Assembly: GCF_000733765.1 (NCBI RefSeq)
Contig: NZ_JPOG01000001.1
Coordinates: 1,860,001 to 1,924,000 of the forward strand
DNA: 64,000 bases
Direction of reading: 5' to 3'
Origin: Algiphilus aromaticivorans DG1253
GTDB lineage: Bacteria; Pseudomonadota; Gammaproteobacteria; Nevskiales; Nevskiaceae
The position numbers and the translations under genes were made by a program. Below, in pieces: positions 47,890-57,975 of this stretch (the stretch's first letter is position 1; each line of letters starts with the position of its first letter). Below the pieces are notes generated by a model. The model was given only the letters and a program-made list of their open reading frames with translations, did no database searches and was not told the DNA's origin.

Positions 47890-48561
47890 CTAGTTCCCGG
47901 TCTCGCGCCAAGCGCCAGCACCGAGAAAGATCAGGCGCAGGCGATCCGTGAGTTCGTTCACGAGTTCCGCCTGTGCCGCTTCCCCGGCGGGGGCCTCAAG
48001 AATATCCCCGGCGGCATCGAGCATCGTCGCCACTACCAGCCCGCAGACCATGCGCAGCACCCGCGGCGACAGATGCGGTAGAAAGCCCAGCGCGCGCAGA
48101 TCCTCGGCCATATCCTCGGTAAACCGTCCAACCTCGCCCCGAATCTCGGCGCGCACGCGCGGCGGCCCGTTCAGCCGCTCGCCGGCGATGAAGCGCATGT
48201 GCAGCGGGTTGGCATGCAGATAGGCGACATAGACGTCCACCGAATGCCGGATGATGTCCTCGGCCGGCAAGTCGCCGCGCCGGGCCTCGCGCAACAGACG
48301 GCGCAGGGTCGCGCCACCCTCGTCGACCAGTGCCAGGCCGAGCGCCTCCATGTCCGCGAAGTGCCGGTAGAAGGCCGTAGGCACCACCCCGGCGCCACGC
48401 GTCACTTCACGCAAGCCGAGGCTGCCGAAGCCACGCCCCTCGGCGAGCAATTCCAGGGCCGCGTGCATCAGCTTCTCGCGCGTGGGCGGGCGCTGCGCGC
48501 GCGCTTCGCGCATGCGCTCCAGCGAACTGCGACGGGTTTTGGTGTCGGTCTTGCGCGTCAT
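47890..48561 (-). CDS. FabR-like TetR-family regulator
   Basis: 223 residues from ATG 48561 (MTRKTDTKTRRSS). The helix-turn-helix FGSLGLREVTRGAGVVPTAFYRHFADMEALGLALVDEGGATLRRLLREAR is very like FabR, which represses unsaturated fatty-acid synthesis genes in response to acyl-ACP/CoA pools. The C-terminal helical domain is ordinary. No fab gene is adjacent, so targets are unlinked or different. A basic N-terminal extension of about 30 residues precedes the domain. Confidence 0.85.
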   Translation of the reverse strand: MTRKTDTKTRRSSLERMREARAQRPPTREKLMHAALELLAEGRGFGSLGLREVTRGAGVVPTAFYRHFADMEALGLALVDEGGATLRRLLREARRGDLPAEDIIRHSVDVYVAYLHANPLHMRFIAGERLNGPPRVRAEIRGEVGRFTEDMAEDLRALGFLPHLSPRVLRMVCGLVVATMLDAAGDILEAPAGEAAQAELVNELTDRLRLIFLGAGAWRETGN

Positions 48562-48734
48562 TACGTTCCGCTTGCCGCGGCGAGGAAAAGCCCCGCTACT
48601 CTGTCGCTTGCTGCTATGGCTGCCTGCCGGCACATGGATGGCGTGCGGCCACCGGAGCGCATGATAGCGGGCTCGCCGCGAGCTGGGGCCGGCGCCCCCG
48701 GCAGGGAAGGCGGCACGGCGTTAGCCTTATACCT

Positions 48735-49718
48735 ATGAACAACACGCCCCCGATACCCGCCGCTGCCCAGCGCGCGCTGGACGCGCACGTATCGTGGCTG
48801 CTCGCACGCAGCGAGGGCCAGGCGCTGGAGGCGTGGCTCGACGACACCGTGGACGATGCGCTGGCGCACGCCGAAACCTTGCAGCTGGGCGAGGTCGTGA
48901 GCTGCGAGCAGGTCAGTGAGACCGCGCTGCGCTACGCCGCCGATCTGCCCATGACCGGTGGCATTCCGGATCTCGTGGGCGAGGTCGCGCGCGCACTGCT
49001 GGCGATGCCCGAGCTGTCGGAGGCGCGACTCGCCGACCTGCTGCCCGATCGCGCGATGCGAAGCATGATCGGCAAGGCAGCCGAGCTGCATGAGCTGCGC
49101 GGGGCAATCATCCGCGAGCTGCAGGCGAGCGCCGCATTCCGACAGTTCCTGACGGAAGTGCTGCACCAGGGGCTGAACGGGCTGCTTCGTAGCACACCGA
49201 TGGCGGAACGACTCGGCCTGCAGAGCGTGCTCGACCGTGTTGTCGCACCGCGACTGGACAGCGTGGCCGCCCAGCTGACACGCGCCTCCAGCAGCCTGAT
49301 CGCCGCCGTGGACGATGAGGCCATGGAGGAAGCCCTCGATCAGTTGTGGGGGGCCGTAAGCGAGCTACCGCTGGCGCCACTGCAGGAACGACTGAGCGCG
49401 GAGGACATCGACGACTTCGCCGCGCTGGCCTACGCCTTCTGGCAGGAGGAGCGCGGACGCGCGCTCTACCGCGAGTTGATACGACGCGCGATCGAAGCGA
49501 TCTTCGCGCGCTACGGAGACACAACGCTGGCCGCGCTGCTCGCAGACCTCGGCGTCAGCCGCGACATGATGCTCACCGAGGCGCGCCAGTACGCTGGGCC
49601 GGTGCTCGCGGTGCTGCGTAGCCGCGGCATCCTTGAGCAGATCATCCGAAAGCAGCTTGAGCCCTTCTATCGGTCGCCGGAACTCGCCGCCGCGCTCGCT
49701 CCCCAAAGCAGCGACTAG
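48735..49718 (+). CDS. Conserved helical protein of unknown function, 327 residues
   Basis: An ATG at 48735 begins MNNTPPIPAAAQRALDAH. The protein is almost entirely amphipathic helix, without signal peptide, membrane spans or catalytic motif. Features include a repeated LARxSEGQALEAWLDDTV-type N-terminus and a Leu-rich middle (LNGLLRSTPMAERLGLQSVLDRVV). I do not recognise the family. Normal codon use for the host, so likely a resident gene. The 173-bp gap upstream should carry the divergent promoters shared with the FabR-like gene. Confidence 0.8.
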   Translation: MNNTPPIPAAAQRALDAHVSWLLARSEGQALEAWLDDTVDDALAHAETLQLGEVVSCEQVSETALRYAADLPMTGGIPDLVGEVARALLAMPELSEARLADLLPDRAMRSMIGKAAELHELRGAIIRELQASAAFRQFLTEVLHQGLNGLLRSTPMAERLGLQSVLDRVVAPRLDSVAAQLTRASSSLIAAVDDEAMEEALDQLWGAVSELPLAPLQERLSAEDIDDFAALAYAFWQEERGRALYRELIRRAIEAIFARYGDTTLAALLADLGVSRDMMLTEARQYAGPVLAVLRSRGILEQIIRKQLEPFYRSPELAAALAPQSSD

Positions 49719-49766
49719 GCGCACAGCGCCCGCCTCGCCAGAGCCGGCGTGGCATGCTGCGCGCCC

Positions 49767-50504
49767 ATGACGCCCAGCCCCGAAATCGTCGCTGCGCTCG
49801 CCGAGCACGGCTACATCCGTCTGCCTGCCGAGGAAATGCGCGCGCGACTGGCCGAAGCCGGAGTCGGCGACACGGACTGGCAGCGCTTCGCGGAGGCCTG
49901 GCAGCGCATGCCGGTGGACCGCTACATGGCCGATGGCGGCCGCTACAGGCGCCGCCGCCACGCCGTGTTTCGTGTGGACTCGGATGGCTCAAGCCTCCGT
50001 CTGCCGCGCCAGCCGCACTACCAGAGCCGCGACTACAACCCCCTCAACGGCGGCATCCAGCGCTGGTTCTCACCAGTCGAGGCGGACACCGCTGACGGGC
50101 CCGTGACGACGGCGCTACTCGCGCTGTGCGCGCAATGCTTCGGAGCCCTGACGCCGGATACCTCTGACTGGCACGTCGAGATGCATCAATTCCGCATCGA
50201 GGCGGCGCGCGAGCTCGCCGGGCAGCCGACGCCGGAGGGCGTGCACCGCGACGGCGTCGACTACGTGCTGGTCACGCTCATCGGCCGGCACAATGTGGCA
50301 AGCGGCAGCACCCACATCCAGGGGCCGGATGGCACCCCACTAGGGAGCTTCACGCTGACCGAGGCCGGCGACAGCGTGCTGCTCGACGATCATCGCGTGC
50401 TGCACGGTGTCACCCCCATCGTCCCCATAGACGACAACAGCCCTGCCTGGCGCGATGCCCTGGTCGTCACCTTCGCGCGACAGGCTCCGAAGCAAGCGGG
50501 CTGA
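49767..50504 (+). CDS. 2-oxoglutarate/Fe(II) oxygenase-like protein
   Basis: 245 residues from ATG 49767; a GTG at 49749 would add six. The pattern EGVHRDGVDYVLVTLIGRHNVASGS supplies H-x-D, and DDHRVLHGVTPI the distal His, of the 2OG-Fe dioxygenase group that includes amino-acid hydroxylases (BsmA/IDO-like). The N-terminal PVDRYMADGGRYRRRRHAVFRV and HYQSRDYNPLNGGIQRWF segments are typical. Likely hydroxylates a free amino acid or similar. Substrate inferred only by family. Confidence 0.87.
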   Translation: MTPSPEIVAALAEHGYIRLPAEEMRARLAEAGVGDTDWQRFAEAWQRMPVDRYMADGGRYRRRRHAVFRVDSDGSSLRLPRQPHYQSRDYNPLNGGIQRWFSPVEADTADGPVTTALLALCAQCFGALTPDTSDWHVEMHQFRIEAARELAGQPTPEGVHRDGVDYVLVTLIGRHNVASGSTHIQGPDGTPLGSFTLTEAGDSVLLDDHRVLHGVTPIVPIDDNSPAWRDALVVTFARQAPKQAG

Positions 50505-50618
50505 GAGCGACTTCCGCAGTTTCTACTAGCCGGATCATTGGCGCGAAAATGTCGGCAGCGTGTAACCTTCGTGACAGGCGCATGACAACAAGCGCCACGA
50601 AGCCCGGAGGAGACACCG

Positions 50619-53435
50619 ATGCCCCGTTTCATATTGCGCCGCGCGACCCCGCTGCGCGCGCTTAAGCTGTTCGCATTCGCCACCACGCTGACCGCCTGCG
50701 GTGGCAGCAGCGTCCCCACGAACGCCCCGGGAAACGGTGACTCCGGCCCACCCCCGGAGCGCGAAAGCATCGACGAGCAGATCGCCGACGCAATCGGCAA
50801 CGCAGAGCAACGCGGCTGCGATTTCCTGGATCCGGCCTACTGCCAGTTCCCCTGGCCGAGCAATGCGCTCACGGTCGAGGATCCAGAAACGCCCACCGGT
50901 CGGCGTCTGAACCTTCAGCTCGCCGGCATGCCGATGAATATCGTCGGCCTCCCGATGAATCCGTCGGAATGGAATGTCGACGACGGCTTCTCTCCCGGCC
51001 AAATGATGCTGACGCATGTCCCCGACCTCGACCTTGAGGCAAGCGGTGCTGCGCCGGTCACGGACATCGAAGCCTCGCTGCAGACCGACGCCCCCATCCT
51101 CGCCATCGACGCCGAGACCGGCGAACGCCACCCCATCTGGATCGAGATCGACAGCAGCGAAACGGCAGCGACACCGGTCTGCGATGCCGCGCCCGGCGTC
51201 AACGAGCTCTTCGCGCTGATTGGCGACGCGCCGGAAGGCCTGGGCGCAGTGCTGGAGACTCTCAGTGACGGCTGCGCCACAGCGCTGGCGCCGATTTTTG
51301 AGGTGCTCGGCGAGGTCCTCGACAGCTCCGGTCTGCTGCCCAACAACACCTTCAAGGTCGACCCGCCGGCGCTGATTCTGCGCCCTGGCCGCAACTTTCA
51401 GGAAGGTCACCGTTACATCGTTGCCATGCGCGATCTGCGCGACGCCGAAGGCGAGCCACTGGATGCGCCGGCGACCTTCCGCGTCTTCCGCGACAACCAC
51501 GTCAGTGAGCTGGAAGCCGTCAACGCGCGCCGCGAGAACATGGAAGGGATCTTCGCGAAGCTCGCCGATCACGGCGTCGATCGCGAGTCGCTCTATCTGG
51601 CTTGGGACTTCACCGTGCGCAGCAGCGAGAATCTGGCCACGCCGGTGCTGCGCATGCGCGACGAGGCGCTGGACAGCCTCGGCGGCGGCGCACCCGACTT
51701 CGAGATCGTCGAGGTCCAGGACTTCGGCGACGGCAATGACTCGATCCGCCGCGTCGAGGGCCGCATGACGGTGCCGAACTATCTCAACGCGCCGGACGGC
51801 CTGTGCGACAACACACCCGTGCTCAGCGAACTGGCCGACTACTGTGCCGGTATCGAGGACACCGTCGCCGCGCTGCAGGGCACGGAGGCGCCCGTCATCA
51901 GCGACGCCGCCAACGGCATCGCCGACGGTCTGGAGCTGCTGCTGCGCGACCTCGGGCAAATCCCGCTGTCGCGTCTGAACTACGGCACGCCGCGTGGCGA
52001 AGCGCCCGAGCAGAACCCGCTACAGCCGACGCAGGAATTCCGCTTCCAGTGCGAGATTCCGCGCACAGCCATCGGCAGCTTCGAGGATGCAGCCACCTGG
52101 GTGCGCCCGGCCGTCCCCACGCTCTACGGCCACGGTCTGCTCGGCGGCAAGGGCGAGGTCGGTGGCAGCTCCACCGAGCGCCTGCGCGAGCTGAACCTGA
52201 TGCATTGCGCCATCGACTGGATCGGGATGTCCACGCGCGACGTGCCCTCGACGCTGCTGATCCTGCTGGAGATGGGTCAATTCGCCAGCATGACCGACCG
52301 CATGCAACAGGGCATCATCAACTGGCACTTCATGGCGCGGCTGCTGAAGCATCCCGACGGTCTGGCCAGCAATCCGGCCTTCCAGAGCGCCGACGGCCGG
52401 CCGGTCTTCTCCAATGAGCGCGTCGTCTATGACGGCAACAGTCAGGGCGGCATTCTCGGCGGGCCGGTGATCGCCACCTCCCCCGACGTAACGCGCGCCT
52501 CGCTGGGCGTGCCGGGCATGAACTACTCCACCCTGCTGCGCCGCAGCGTCGACTTCGATCCCTACGGCACCTTCTTCTACGCGGCCTACCCCAACAGCTT
52601 CGACCAGTCCTTCATCCTGTCGCTGGTCAACAACCTCTGGGACCGCGGCGAGAACAACGGCTACATCAACGACCTGCGCCGGCCGGACGCCTACAACGCC
52701 ATCGCACAGCCGATTCCCGACCACGAGGTGTTGATGCACGTCGCCTTCGGCGACCATCAGGTAGCGGATGTCTCGGCCGAAGTCATGAACCGCAGCCTGG
52801 GGGGTGCCATCCACCGTCCCGGCGTCGAGGAAGGCCGGCACAGCAACGTCAACCCCTACTGGGGCATGCCGACGGCGGTCGATGGCGAGTCCGGCTCGGC
52901 GATGGTGATCTGGGACATCGGGCCGCTGGGCAACGACTTCAACGAAGGCACGGCCACCTCGCCAACCACAAACACACCGCCGCACCAAGGCCAGGACCCG
53001 CACAGCGACCCGCGCAAGGAAGTGGCCAGCGCCATTCAGCGCTACGACTTCCTGCTCGACGACCGCTTCACCAATGTCTGTGGCGGCCGCCCCTGCTTCG
53101 CGCGCGACTACGTCTCCGCGGGCGTGGCCAGCGGTGCGGCGGGCAATGCCCAGCCGCTGGTGCGCGTGCCCGGCCCCGCCACGGCGGTGGCTGGCGGCAG
53201 CGCCCAGCTCTTCGCCATCGCGGCCGATCCGGACCGCGACGCGCTTGGCTACAGCTGGGAAGTCCGCTCGGGTGGCGACTGCGTGAGCGCGCTGACCGAA
53301 TCCGATCAGCCGATTGCCGCCATTTCGCTGGATGGCGGCTGCGCCGACCAGAGCGTTGCCCTGACCGTCACCGTATCGGACGGACGTGGCGGCAACGCCA
53401 GCGCCGATACTCGCGTGGAGATTCTGGCGCCCTGA
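50619..53435 (+). CDS. Large lipoprotein with alpha/beta-hydrolase features and a C-terminal Ig-like domain
   Basis: 938 residues. The signal peptide ends LTAC (lipidated Cys 27), followed by a Gly/Ser/Pro linker. The middle has a nucleophile-elbow-like DGNSQGGILGG (Ser about 608) preceded by PTLYGHGLLGG, and FGDHQVADVSAEVM may supply the catalytic His/Asp; together these suggest an esterase-like hydrolase. The last ~90 residues (VRVPGPATAVAGGSAQLFAIAADPDRDALGYSWEV, TVTVSDGRGGNAS) form a PKD/cadherin-like domain. Envelope- or surface-located. Exact substrate unknown; ATG at 50619 follows GGAGG. Confidence 0.78.
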   Translation: MPRFILRRATPLRALKLFAFATTLTACGGSSVPTNAPGNGDSGPPPERESIDEQIADAIGNAEQRGCDFLDPAYCQFPWPSNALTVEDPETPTGRRLNLQLAGMPMNIVGLPMNPSEWNVDDGFSPGQMMLTHVPDLDLEASGAAPVTDIEASLQTDAPILAIDAETGERHPIWIEIDSSETAATPVCDAAPGVNELFALIGDAPEGLGAVLETLSDGCATALAPIFEVLGEVLDSSGLLPNNTFKVDPPALILRPGRNFQEGHRYIVAMRDLRDAEGEPLDAPATFRVFRDNHVSELEAVNARRENMEGIFAKLADHGVDRESLYLAWDFTVRSSENLATPVLRMRDEALDSLGGGAPDFEIVEVQDFGDGNDSIRRVEGRMTVPNYLNAPDGLCDNTPVLSELADYCAGIEDTVAALQGTEAPVISDAANGIADGLELLLRDLGQIPLSRLNYGTPRGEAPEQNPLQPTQEFRFQCEIPRTAIGSFEDAATWVRPAVPTLYGHGLLGGKGEVGGSSTERLRELNLMHCAIDWIGMSTRDVPSTLLILLEMGQFASMTDRMQQGIINWHFMARLLKHPDGLASNPAFQSADGRPVFSNERVVYDGNSQGGILGGPVIATSPDVTRASLGVPGMNYSTLLRRSVDFDPYGTFFYAAYPNSFDQSFILSLVNNLWDRGENNGYINDLRRPDAYNAIAQPIPDHEVLMHVAFGDHQVADVSAEVMNRSLGGAIHRPGVEEGRHSNVNPYWGMPTAVDGESGSAMVIWDIGPLGNDFNEGTATSPTTNTPPHQGQDPHSDPRKEVASAIQRYDFLLDDRFTNVCGGRPCFARDYVSAGVASGAAGNAQPLVRVPGPATAVAGGSAQLFAIAADPDRDALGYSWEVRSGGDCVSALTESDQPIAAISLDGGCADQSVALTVTVSDGRGGNASADTRVEILAP

Positions 53436-53480
53436 AAGCACGCTGAGCCGTCTCTGAGCCGCCTCTAGCGGCGCTCATAA

Positions 53481-53509
53481 GCCCACGCCTGCCGTCTGTC
53501 GGCGTGGGC
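53481..53509 (+). terminator. Hairpin after the lipoprotein gene
   Basis: GCCCACGCC, 11-nt loop, GGCGTGGGC: a perfect 9-bp stem 45 bp after the stop codon. No T-run, so it is a possible terminator or mRNA-stabilising structure. Confidence 0.45.
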
Positions 53510-53571
53510 CTCGCGCCACATGAATCCGGCGTCATGGTGCTTGTCAGGCACAGCACCAACCGGAGAATCCC

Positions 53572-53844
53572 ATGGCGCAAGCAGCTTTCAGCACCGTCGC
53601 GGCGACCGTCAGCGACGAGCGCACCCGCGGTTTCATCCGCAACGCGCAACAGAGCCTGATCGAGGCACTGGCCGAAGGCGATCATTCGCGCAGCGCCAGC
53701 GCGCTGGCCGAGCTCCGCCTCGCCCTACGCTCGGCGTCGGTGCGCGAAACGCAGGGCGAAGCAGCTCTGTCAGCGGTCGACGCGCTCGGTGGTACGTTGC
53801 GGCACTGCTACAGCATCCACGAAACACGCAAGATCGCCGCCTGA
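53572..53844 (+). CDS. Small helical protein of unknown function, 90 residues
   Basis: The ATG at 53572 follows CGGAGAATCCC. The sequence (VAATVSDERTRGFIRNAQQSLIEALAEG, SASALAELRLALRSAS) is helical and soluble. No family recognised. It converges on cobS with a 6-bp gap. Good ribosome site and host-like codons support a real gene. Confidence 0.65.
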   Translation: MAQAAFSTVAATVSDERTRGFIRNAQQSLIEALAEGDHSRSASALAELRLALRSASVRETQGEAALSAVDALGGTLRHCYSIHETRKIAA

Positions 53845-53850
53845 TCTAGG

Positions 53851-54612
53851 TCAGCCCGGGAGGACGACACAGGCTGCGATGAGCACCGCCGCCTCGACCG
53901 CCTCCAGCGCGGCACCGGCCGTATCCCCGGTTGTCCCTCCCAGGCGCGCGCGCAGCATGCGCGCCCACAGCCAAAGCAGGCCGAGCGGCAACGCAACCGC
54001 AAGCAGCGCGACCACGGGCCCGGCCTGCAAACCGCATAACAGCAATACTCCAATGAAGGACAGCGCGGCAAGCTGGCCGGCGCGCGCAACCGGCAGCGCG
54101 CGCGCCATCTCGGCACCGATACCGCCGACCCGCGCATAGGGCAGCGCAGCGAGAAGCAGCGGCATGGCCGCCCGCCCGGCGAGCGGCGCCGCGATCAGCA
54201 CCAGCCAAGCTTGCCCGGCCACCACTACGCTGAGCGCCGAGAACTTGATCAGCAGCAGAACGGCCGCCGCTACCACCGCCGCCGCGCCGCTGTGCGAATC
54301 GCGCATGATCGACAAGGTGCGGCGACGATCGCCATGCCCGCCCAGCCAGCCATCGGCGGTATCGGCGAGCCCGTCCAGATGCAGCGCACCGGTGACCACG
54401 GCCCAGCCAGCGAGCAATAGCGCCGACGCCGGCATCGGCGGCAACACGGTGTTCAGCACCCAGGCCGCTGCCGCCAGCGACAGACCCAGGCCCAGTCCGA
54501 TGACCGGATAGCAGAGCAGCACCTGCCCCTGCTCGCTCGGCGTCAAGGCGCGCGGCAAGCGCACGGGGATCACGGTCAGGAACTGCAGCGCGGCGAGTAG
54601 CGGAATCTTCAT
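53851..54612 (-). CDS. cobS: CobS, cobalamin-5'-phosphate synthase
   Basis: 253 residues, polytopic membrane protein with the family motifs [12 protein letters not shown] and [35 protein letters not shown], whose acidic residues bind metal. It joins adenosylcobinamide-GDP with alpha-ribazole phosphate, the last step of nucleotide-loop assembly. The start overlaps cobT (ATGA). Not the CobS ATPase subunit of cobalt chelatase, despite the name. Confidence 0.95.
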   Translation of the reverse strand: MKIPLLAALQFLTVIPVRLPRALTPSEQGQVLLCYPVIGLGLGLSLAAAAWVLNTVLPPMPASALLLAGWAVVTGALHLDGLADTADGWLGGHGDRRRTLSIMRDSHSGAAAVVAAAVLLLIKFSALSVVVAGQAWLVLIAAPLAGRAAMPLLLAALPYARVGGIGAEMARALPVARAGQLAALSFIGVLLLCGLQAGPVVALLAVALPLGLLWLWARMLRARLGGTTGDTAGAALEAVEAAVLIAACVVLPG

Positions 54613-55670
54613 GTTTTCTGTGCAACAGCGGCTTCATCGAAGGTGGCCATGCCATTGTGCAGCGCACAAGCCATGCGCAGCAGCGGTACAGCGACGGCCG
54701 CCCCGCTGCCCTCTCCCAGCCGCATGCCCAGATCGAGCAAGGGGGTCGCCTCAAGCTCGCGCAGCACACGCGCGTGGCCAGGCTCGGCAGAGGCGTGGGC
54801 ATAGATCAGCCAATCCGTGAGCCCCGGGCACAGCCGCGCCGCGGCCAAGGCTGCCACCGAGGCGATAAAACCATCCACCAGTACTGGAATCCGGAGCTGG
54901 CCGCAAGCGATATAGGCACCAGCCAGCGCAGCGATCTCGAAACCGCCCACTGCGCGCAGCGCCGCAAGCGGCTCGGTGGCGACATCATGGCGCTCAAGAG
55001 CGCGCGCAATAACGGCAGCCTTGTGCGAGACACCGTCGGCGTCGAGACCGGTGCCGGGCCCGACCAGGGCCTCCGGATTCTCGCCGGTCAGCAGACAGGC
55101 CACCGCCGTGGCCGCGGTGGTGTTGCCGATCCCCATCTCGCCGCCGATGAAGCAATCCGTCGTTCCGGCTCGGATAACGGCGTCGCGGCCGGCCGTCATC
55201 GCCTCGACAAGCTCGGCTTCGGATAGAGCCGAGCCCTGCGCGAAGTTGCGTGTCCCGGGGCCAATGCGCTGCCGATGCAAGAGCACATCGTTGGCCGGCG
55301 TCGGTGTCGGCTCGTCTGCCACCGTGCCGAGATCGACGACCTCCAAGCGTGCGCCCAACTGCCGCGCCGCCACACTAATGGCGGCCCCACCCGTGCAGAA
55401 ATTCGCAATCATCGCTGCCGTCACCGACTGCGGAAACGCGGAGACACCCTCAGCGACGATGCCGTGGTCGGCGGCAAAGACCGTGATTGCCACCGCATCG
55501 ATTGCCGGGCGTTCGCGTCCCTGCAGGCCGGCTAAGCGCACCGCCAGCGCCTCCAGCCGCCCGAGCGCTCCGGGTGGCTTGGTGAGCTGCGCCTGCCGCG
55601 CCTCGGCAGCGGCCATGCAATCAGCGTCGATGGCCCGCGCCGGTAGCTCCCACCACGATGCTTTGCTCAC
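54609..55670 (-). CDS. cobT: CobT, nicotinate-nucleotide:DMB phosphoribosyltransferase
   Basis: 353 residues from GTG 55670, overlapping cobU (GTGA). Conserved [55 protein letters not shown] and the C-terminal EGSGAAVA with the catalytic Glu. It makes alpha-ribazole phosphate from dimethylbenzimidazole and nicotinate mononucleotide, feeding cobS. Confidence 0.96.
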   Translation of the reverse strand: MSKASWWELPARAIDADCMAAAEARQAQLTKPPGALGRLEALAVRLAGLQGRERPAIDAVAITVFAADHGIVAEGVSAFPQSVTAAMIANFCTGGAAISVAARQLGARLEVVDLGTVADEPTPTPANDVLLHRQRIGPGTRNFAQGSALSEAELVEAMTAGRDAVIRAGTTDCFIGGEMGIGNTTAATAVACLLTGENPEALVGPGTGLDADGVSHKAAVIARALERHDVATEPLAALRAVGGFEIAALAGAYIACGQLRIPVLVDGFIASVAALAAARLCPGLTDWLIYAHASAEPGHARVLRELEATPLLDLGMRLGEGSGAAVAVPLLRMACALHNGMATFDEAAVAQKT

Positions 55671-56191
55671 AGCGGCTCTCCCTTCAACACCAGCGGTAGT
55701 CCGGCCGCGGTCAACACGACGCGCTCACAGATAGCGGCCAGCTCTTGATGAAGCTGACCGGCCTCGTCGCCGAAGCGTCGGCTGAGGGCATCCATCGGCA
55801 TGATGCCGAGGCCCGTCTCGTTGGCGACCAGAATCAGCCGCCCGCGCGCGTCGCGCACGGCCTCCAGCAAGGAGGCCTTCTCGACTTCCAGCAGCGTGTC
55901 GGCGTCCTCAGCGCAGAGGATCTGGGTCAGCCACAGCGTCAGGCAGTCGACAAGCACAACGCGGCCGGCGCCGTCGACCTCGCGGATGGCTGCACCCAGC
56001 GCCGCGCCGGGCTCGATGGTCTGCCAGTGGGCCGGACGCTGCAGACGGTGCGTGGCGATGCGCGAAGCCATCTCGGCGTCGCCGGCCTGCGCGGTCGCGA
56101 TATAGGACACGGACCCGCCATCCTCACGCGCCAGCTTCTCGGCCAGTCGCGACTTGCCGGAGCGCACACCACCCAGAATCAGTTCGCGCAT
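55667..56191 (-). CDS. cobU: CobU/CobP, adenosylcobinamide kinase / guanylyltransferase
   Basis: 174 residues from ATG 56191 ([14 protein letters not shown]); an upstream in-frame ATG at 56212 adds seven. The P-loop GGVRSGKS and the [12 protein letters not shown] and [22 protein letters not shown] segments are characteristic. It phosphorylates adenosylcobinamide and adds GMP. Its start overlaps the end of cobQ by 13 bp. Confidence 0.95.
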   Translation of the reverse strand: MRELILGGVRSGKSRLAEKLAREDGGSVSYIATAQAGDAEMASRIATHRLQRPAHWQTIEPGAALGAAIREVDGAGRVVLVDCLTLWLTQILCAEDADTLLEVEKASLLEAVRDARGRLILVANETGLGIMPMDALSRRFGDEAGQLHQELAAICERVVLTAAGLPLVLKGEPL

Positions 56192-57675
56192 GCCGACCCC
56201 CGCTGTCCGCAAAGCGCAAGAATACGGTCCATCGACAGATGCCGGTCCACCGCATCCGCCAGCCGCTCGAAGGCCGCCTCGCGCATGGCCCGCATATCGA
56301 CGGCCGCGCCCGCGCGCAGCCCGGCGTGGCGCAGCAGCACATCGGCCGCCGCCGGCTCGTCGAAGAGGCCGTGCAGATAACAGCCCAGGATCTGTCCGTC
56401 CGGGCTGATGGCCCCGTCCGGCTGGGACGGCGCGTCATCTTCGCCGGCATCGAGCTGCAGCAGCGGTGCGGCCAGTGCCGGTCCCTGCGTGCGACCGGCG
56501 TGGATCTCGTAGCCGCGGGTCGCCGCGCCTTCCTCGAGCAGCAGCCGCGCGGAGCGGTTGCGCAGTACCTTGGTGGCGGTCAGTGTGGTTTCCATGGCGA
56601 ACCAGCCCAGGCCCTCACTGCTGCCGGGCGCGGACTCGACTCCCTCCGGATCGTGGATGGCGCGGCCCAGCATCTGGAAGCCGCCGCAGATGCCGAGCAC
56701 ATGACCGCCGTAGCGCAGATGACGCGCAATAGCCGCTTCCCAGCCCTGGGCGCGCAACCAGGCGAGATCGTCGCGCACGGCCTTCGAGCCGGGTAGCAGG
56801 ATGAGATCGGCGGGCGGCGGCGCCTCATTGGGGCCGACGAGGCGTAGATCCACGCCCGGATGGCGGCGCAGTGCGTCCAGATCGGTGTGATTGCTGATGC
56901 GCGGATACACCGGCACCGCCACACGCAGCGCATCGGCGCCATCGGCATTCGAGACCTCGCGCGACAGCCCATCCTCGGCGTCGAGCTGCAGGCCCTGCAG
57001 ATAAGGCAGCACCCCCAGCACCGGCTTGCCGGTGCGCTGCTCCAGCCAGTCCAGGCCGGGTTGCAACAGGCTGATGTCGCCGCGAAATCGGTTGATAACA
57101 AAGCCGGCCACCCGAGCGCGCTCGCTGTCGGATAGCAGCTCCAGGGTGCCGACCAGATGCGCGAAGACGCCACCGCGATCGATGTCCGCGACCAGGATCA
57201 CCGGGCAGTCGACGGCCTCGGCGAAGCCCATGTTGGCGATGTCGCGATCGCGAAGATTGATCTCCGCCGGCGAGCCGGCGCCCTCCACCAGCACGAGTTC
57301 GAAGGCTTCCGACAGTCGCGCGTGGCTTTCCAGCACCGCGCGCATCGCGGTCGGCTTGTAATCGTGATAGGCCGCAGCCTCCAACTGAGCGGCCGGGTGG
57401 CCGTGGATGATGACCTGCGCACCACGATCGGTAGTGGGCTTGAGCAGCACCGGATTCATGTCGATGCGCGGGGCCAGCCCGCAGGCCGCTGCCTGCACGG
57501 CCTGGGCGCGGCCGATCTCGCCGCCGTCTTCCGTCACGGCGCTGTTGTTGGCCATGTTCTGGGGCTTGAAGGGCACCACCGGGATGCCGCGCCGATGCAG
57601 CGCACGCGCCAACGCAGTAACGAGCAGACTCTTGCCCGCGTCGGAGGTCGTGCCCTGCACCATCAACGTGGCCAC
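56179..57675 (-). CDS. cobQ: CobQ, adenosylcobyric acid synthase
   Basis: 498 residues from GTG 57675 ([16 protein letters not shown], the family's usual opening). The N-terminal P-loop-like ATPase domain is followed by a class I glutamine amidotransferase domain with the nucleophile in [10 protein letters not shown] and the His in [10 protein letters not shown]. Amidates four side chains of the corrin ring. Separated by 3 bp from the DUF2149 gene upstream. Confidence 0.96.
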   Translation of the reverse strand: MATLMVQGTTSDAGKSLLVTALARALHRRGIPVVPFKPQNMANNSAVTEDGGEIGRAQAVQAAACGLAPRIDMNPVLLKPTTDRGAQVIIHGHPAAQLEAAAYHDYKPTAMRAVLESHARLSEAFELVLVEGAGSPAEINLRDRDIANMGFAEAVDCPVILVADIDRGGVFAHLVGTLELLSDSERARVAGFVINRFRGDISLLQPGLDWLEQRTGKPVLGVLPYLQGLQLDAEDGLSREVSNADGADALRVAVPVYPRISNHTDLDALRRHPGVDLRLVGPNEAPPPADLILLPGSKAVRDDLAWLRAQGWEAAIARHLRYGGHVLGICGGFQMLGRAIHDPEGVESAPGSSEGLGWFAMETTLTATKVLRNRSARLLLEEGAATRGYEIHAGRTQGPALAAPLLQLDAGEDDAPSQPDGAISPDGQILGCYLHGLFDEPAAADVLLRHAGLRAGAAVDMRAMREAAFERLADAVDRHLSMDRILALCGQRGSACAN

Positions 57676-57678
57676 GGA

Positions 57679-57975
57679 TCAGCGCCCCTCGTCGATGAGC
57701 ACCATGCGCCCGGTTTCACGATCGCGATAGACCTGCCCCACCGCCTCGTAGCCACTGCCAGCCTCGCCCGCGCCCTGCGGCACCTCAGGCAGCTCGCGAC
57801 CGCGCTCGACATCGGCACCCGCCTGTTTCTGTTTCAACCCATCGCCAGCTGCGGCCAGCGCAATCATCAGCCCGACCGCGAAGACCAGCATGATGTCCGC
57901 CAGATTGGCCAGCGGCCCCATCGGATCGTCCTCGCCGTCGTCGAAACGGCTGCGGCGGTAATCCGGCACGCTCAT
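57679..57975 (-). CDS. DUF2149 protein, ExbD-like small membrane protein
   Basis: 98 residues with one N-terminal membrane helix (LADIMLVFAVGLMIALAAAG). The Asp in NLADIMLV (about residue 27) sits like the proton-channel Asp of ExbD/TolR (DVMLVLL). The remainder (YEAVGQVYRDRETGRMVLI) is a short periplasmic domain. It overlaps the ExbB-like gene by 4 bp (ATGA) and lies 3 bp before cobQ. DUF2149 proteins recur beside CobN-like and ExbB-like genes; their role as motor stators is inference. Confidence 0.85.
   Translation of the reverse strand: MSVPDYRRSRFDDGEDDPMGPLANLADIMLVFAVGLMIALAAAGDGLKQKQAGADVERGRELPEVPQGAGEAGSGYEAVGQVYRDRETGRMVLIDEGR

Noticed and set aside
47563-48081. 172-codon plus-strand frame between maiA and the FabR-like gene
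   Set aside because: The 3' half is antisense to the FabR-like gene and the 5' half has no motif or good start.
52020-53441. 473-codon minus-strand frame opposite the lipoprotein hydrolase gene, and similar long frames at 43063-44475 and 30088-31146
   Set aside because: All lie antisense to well-supported genes and show no family features.
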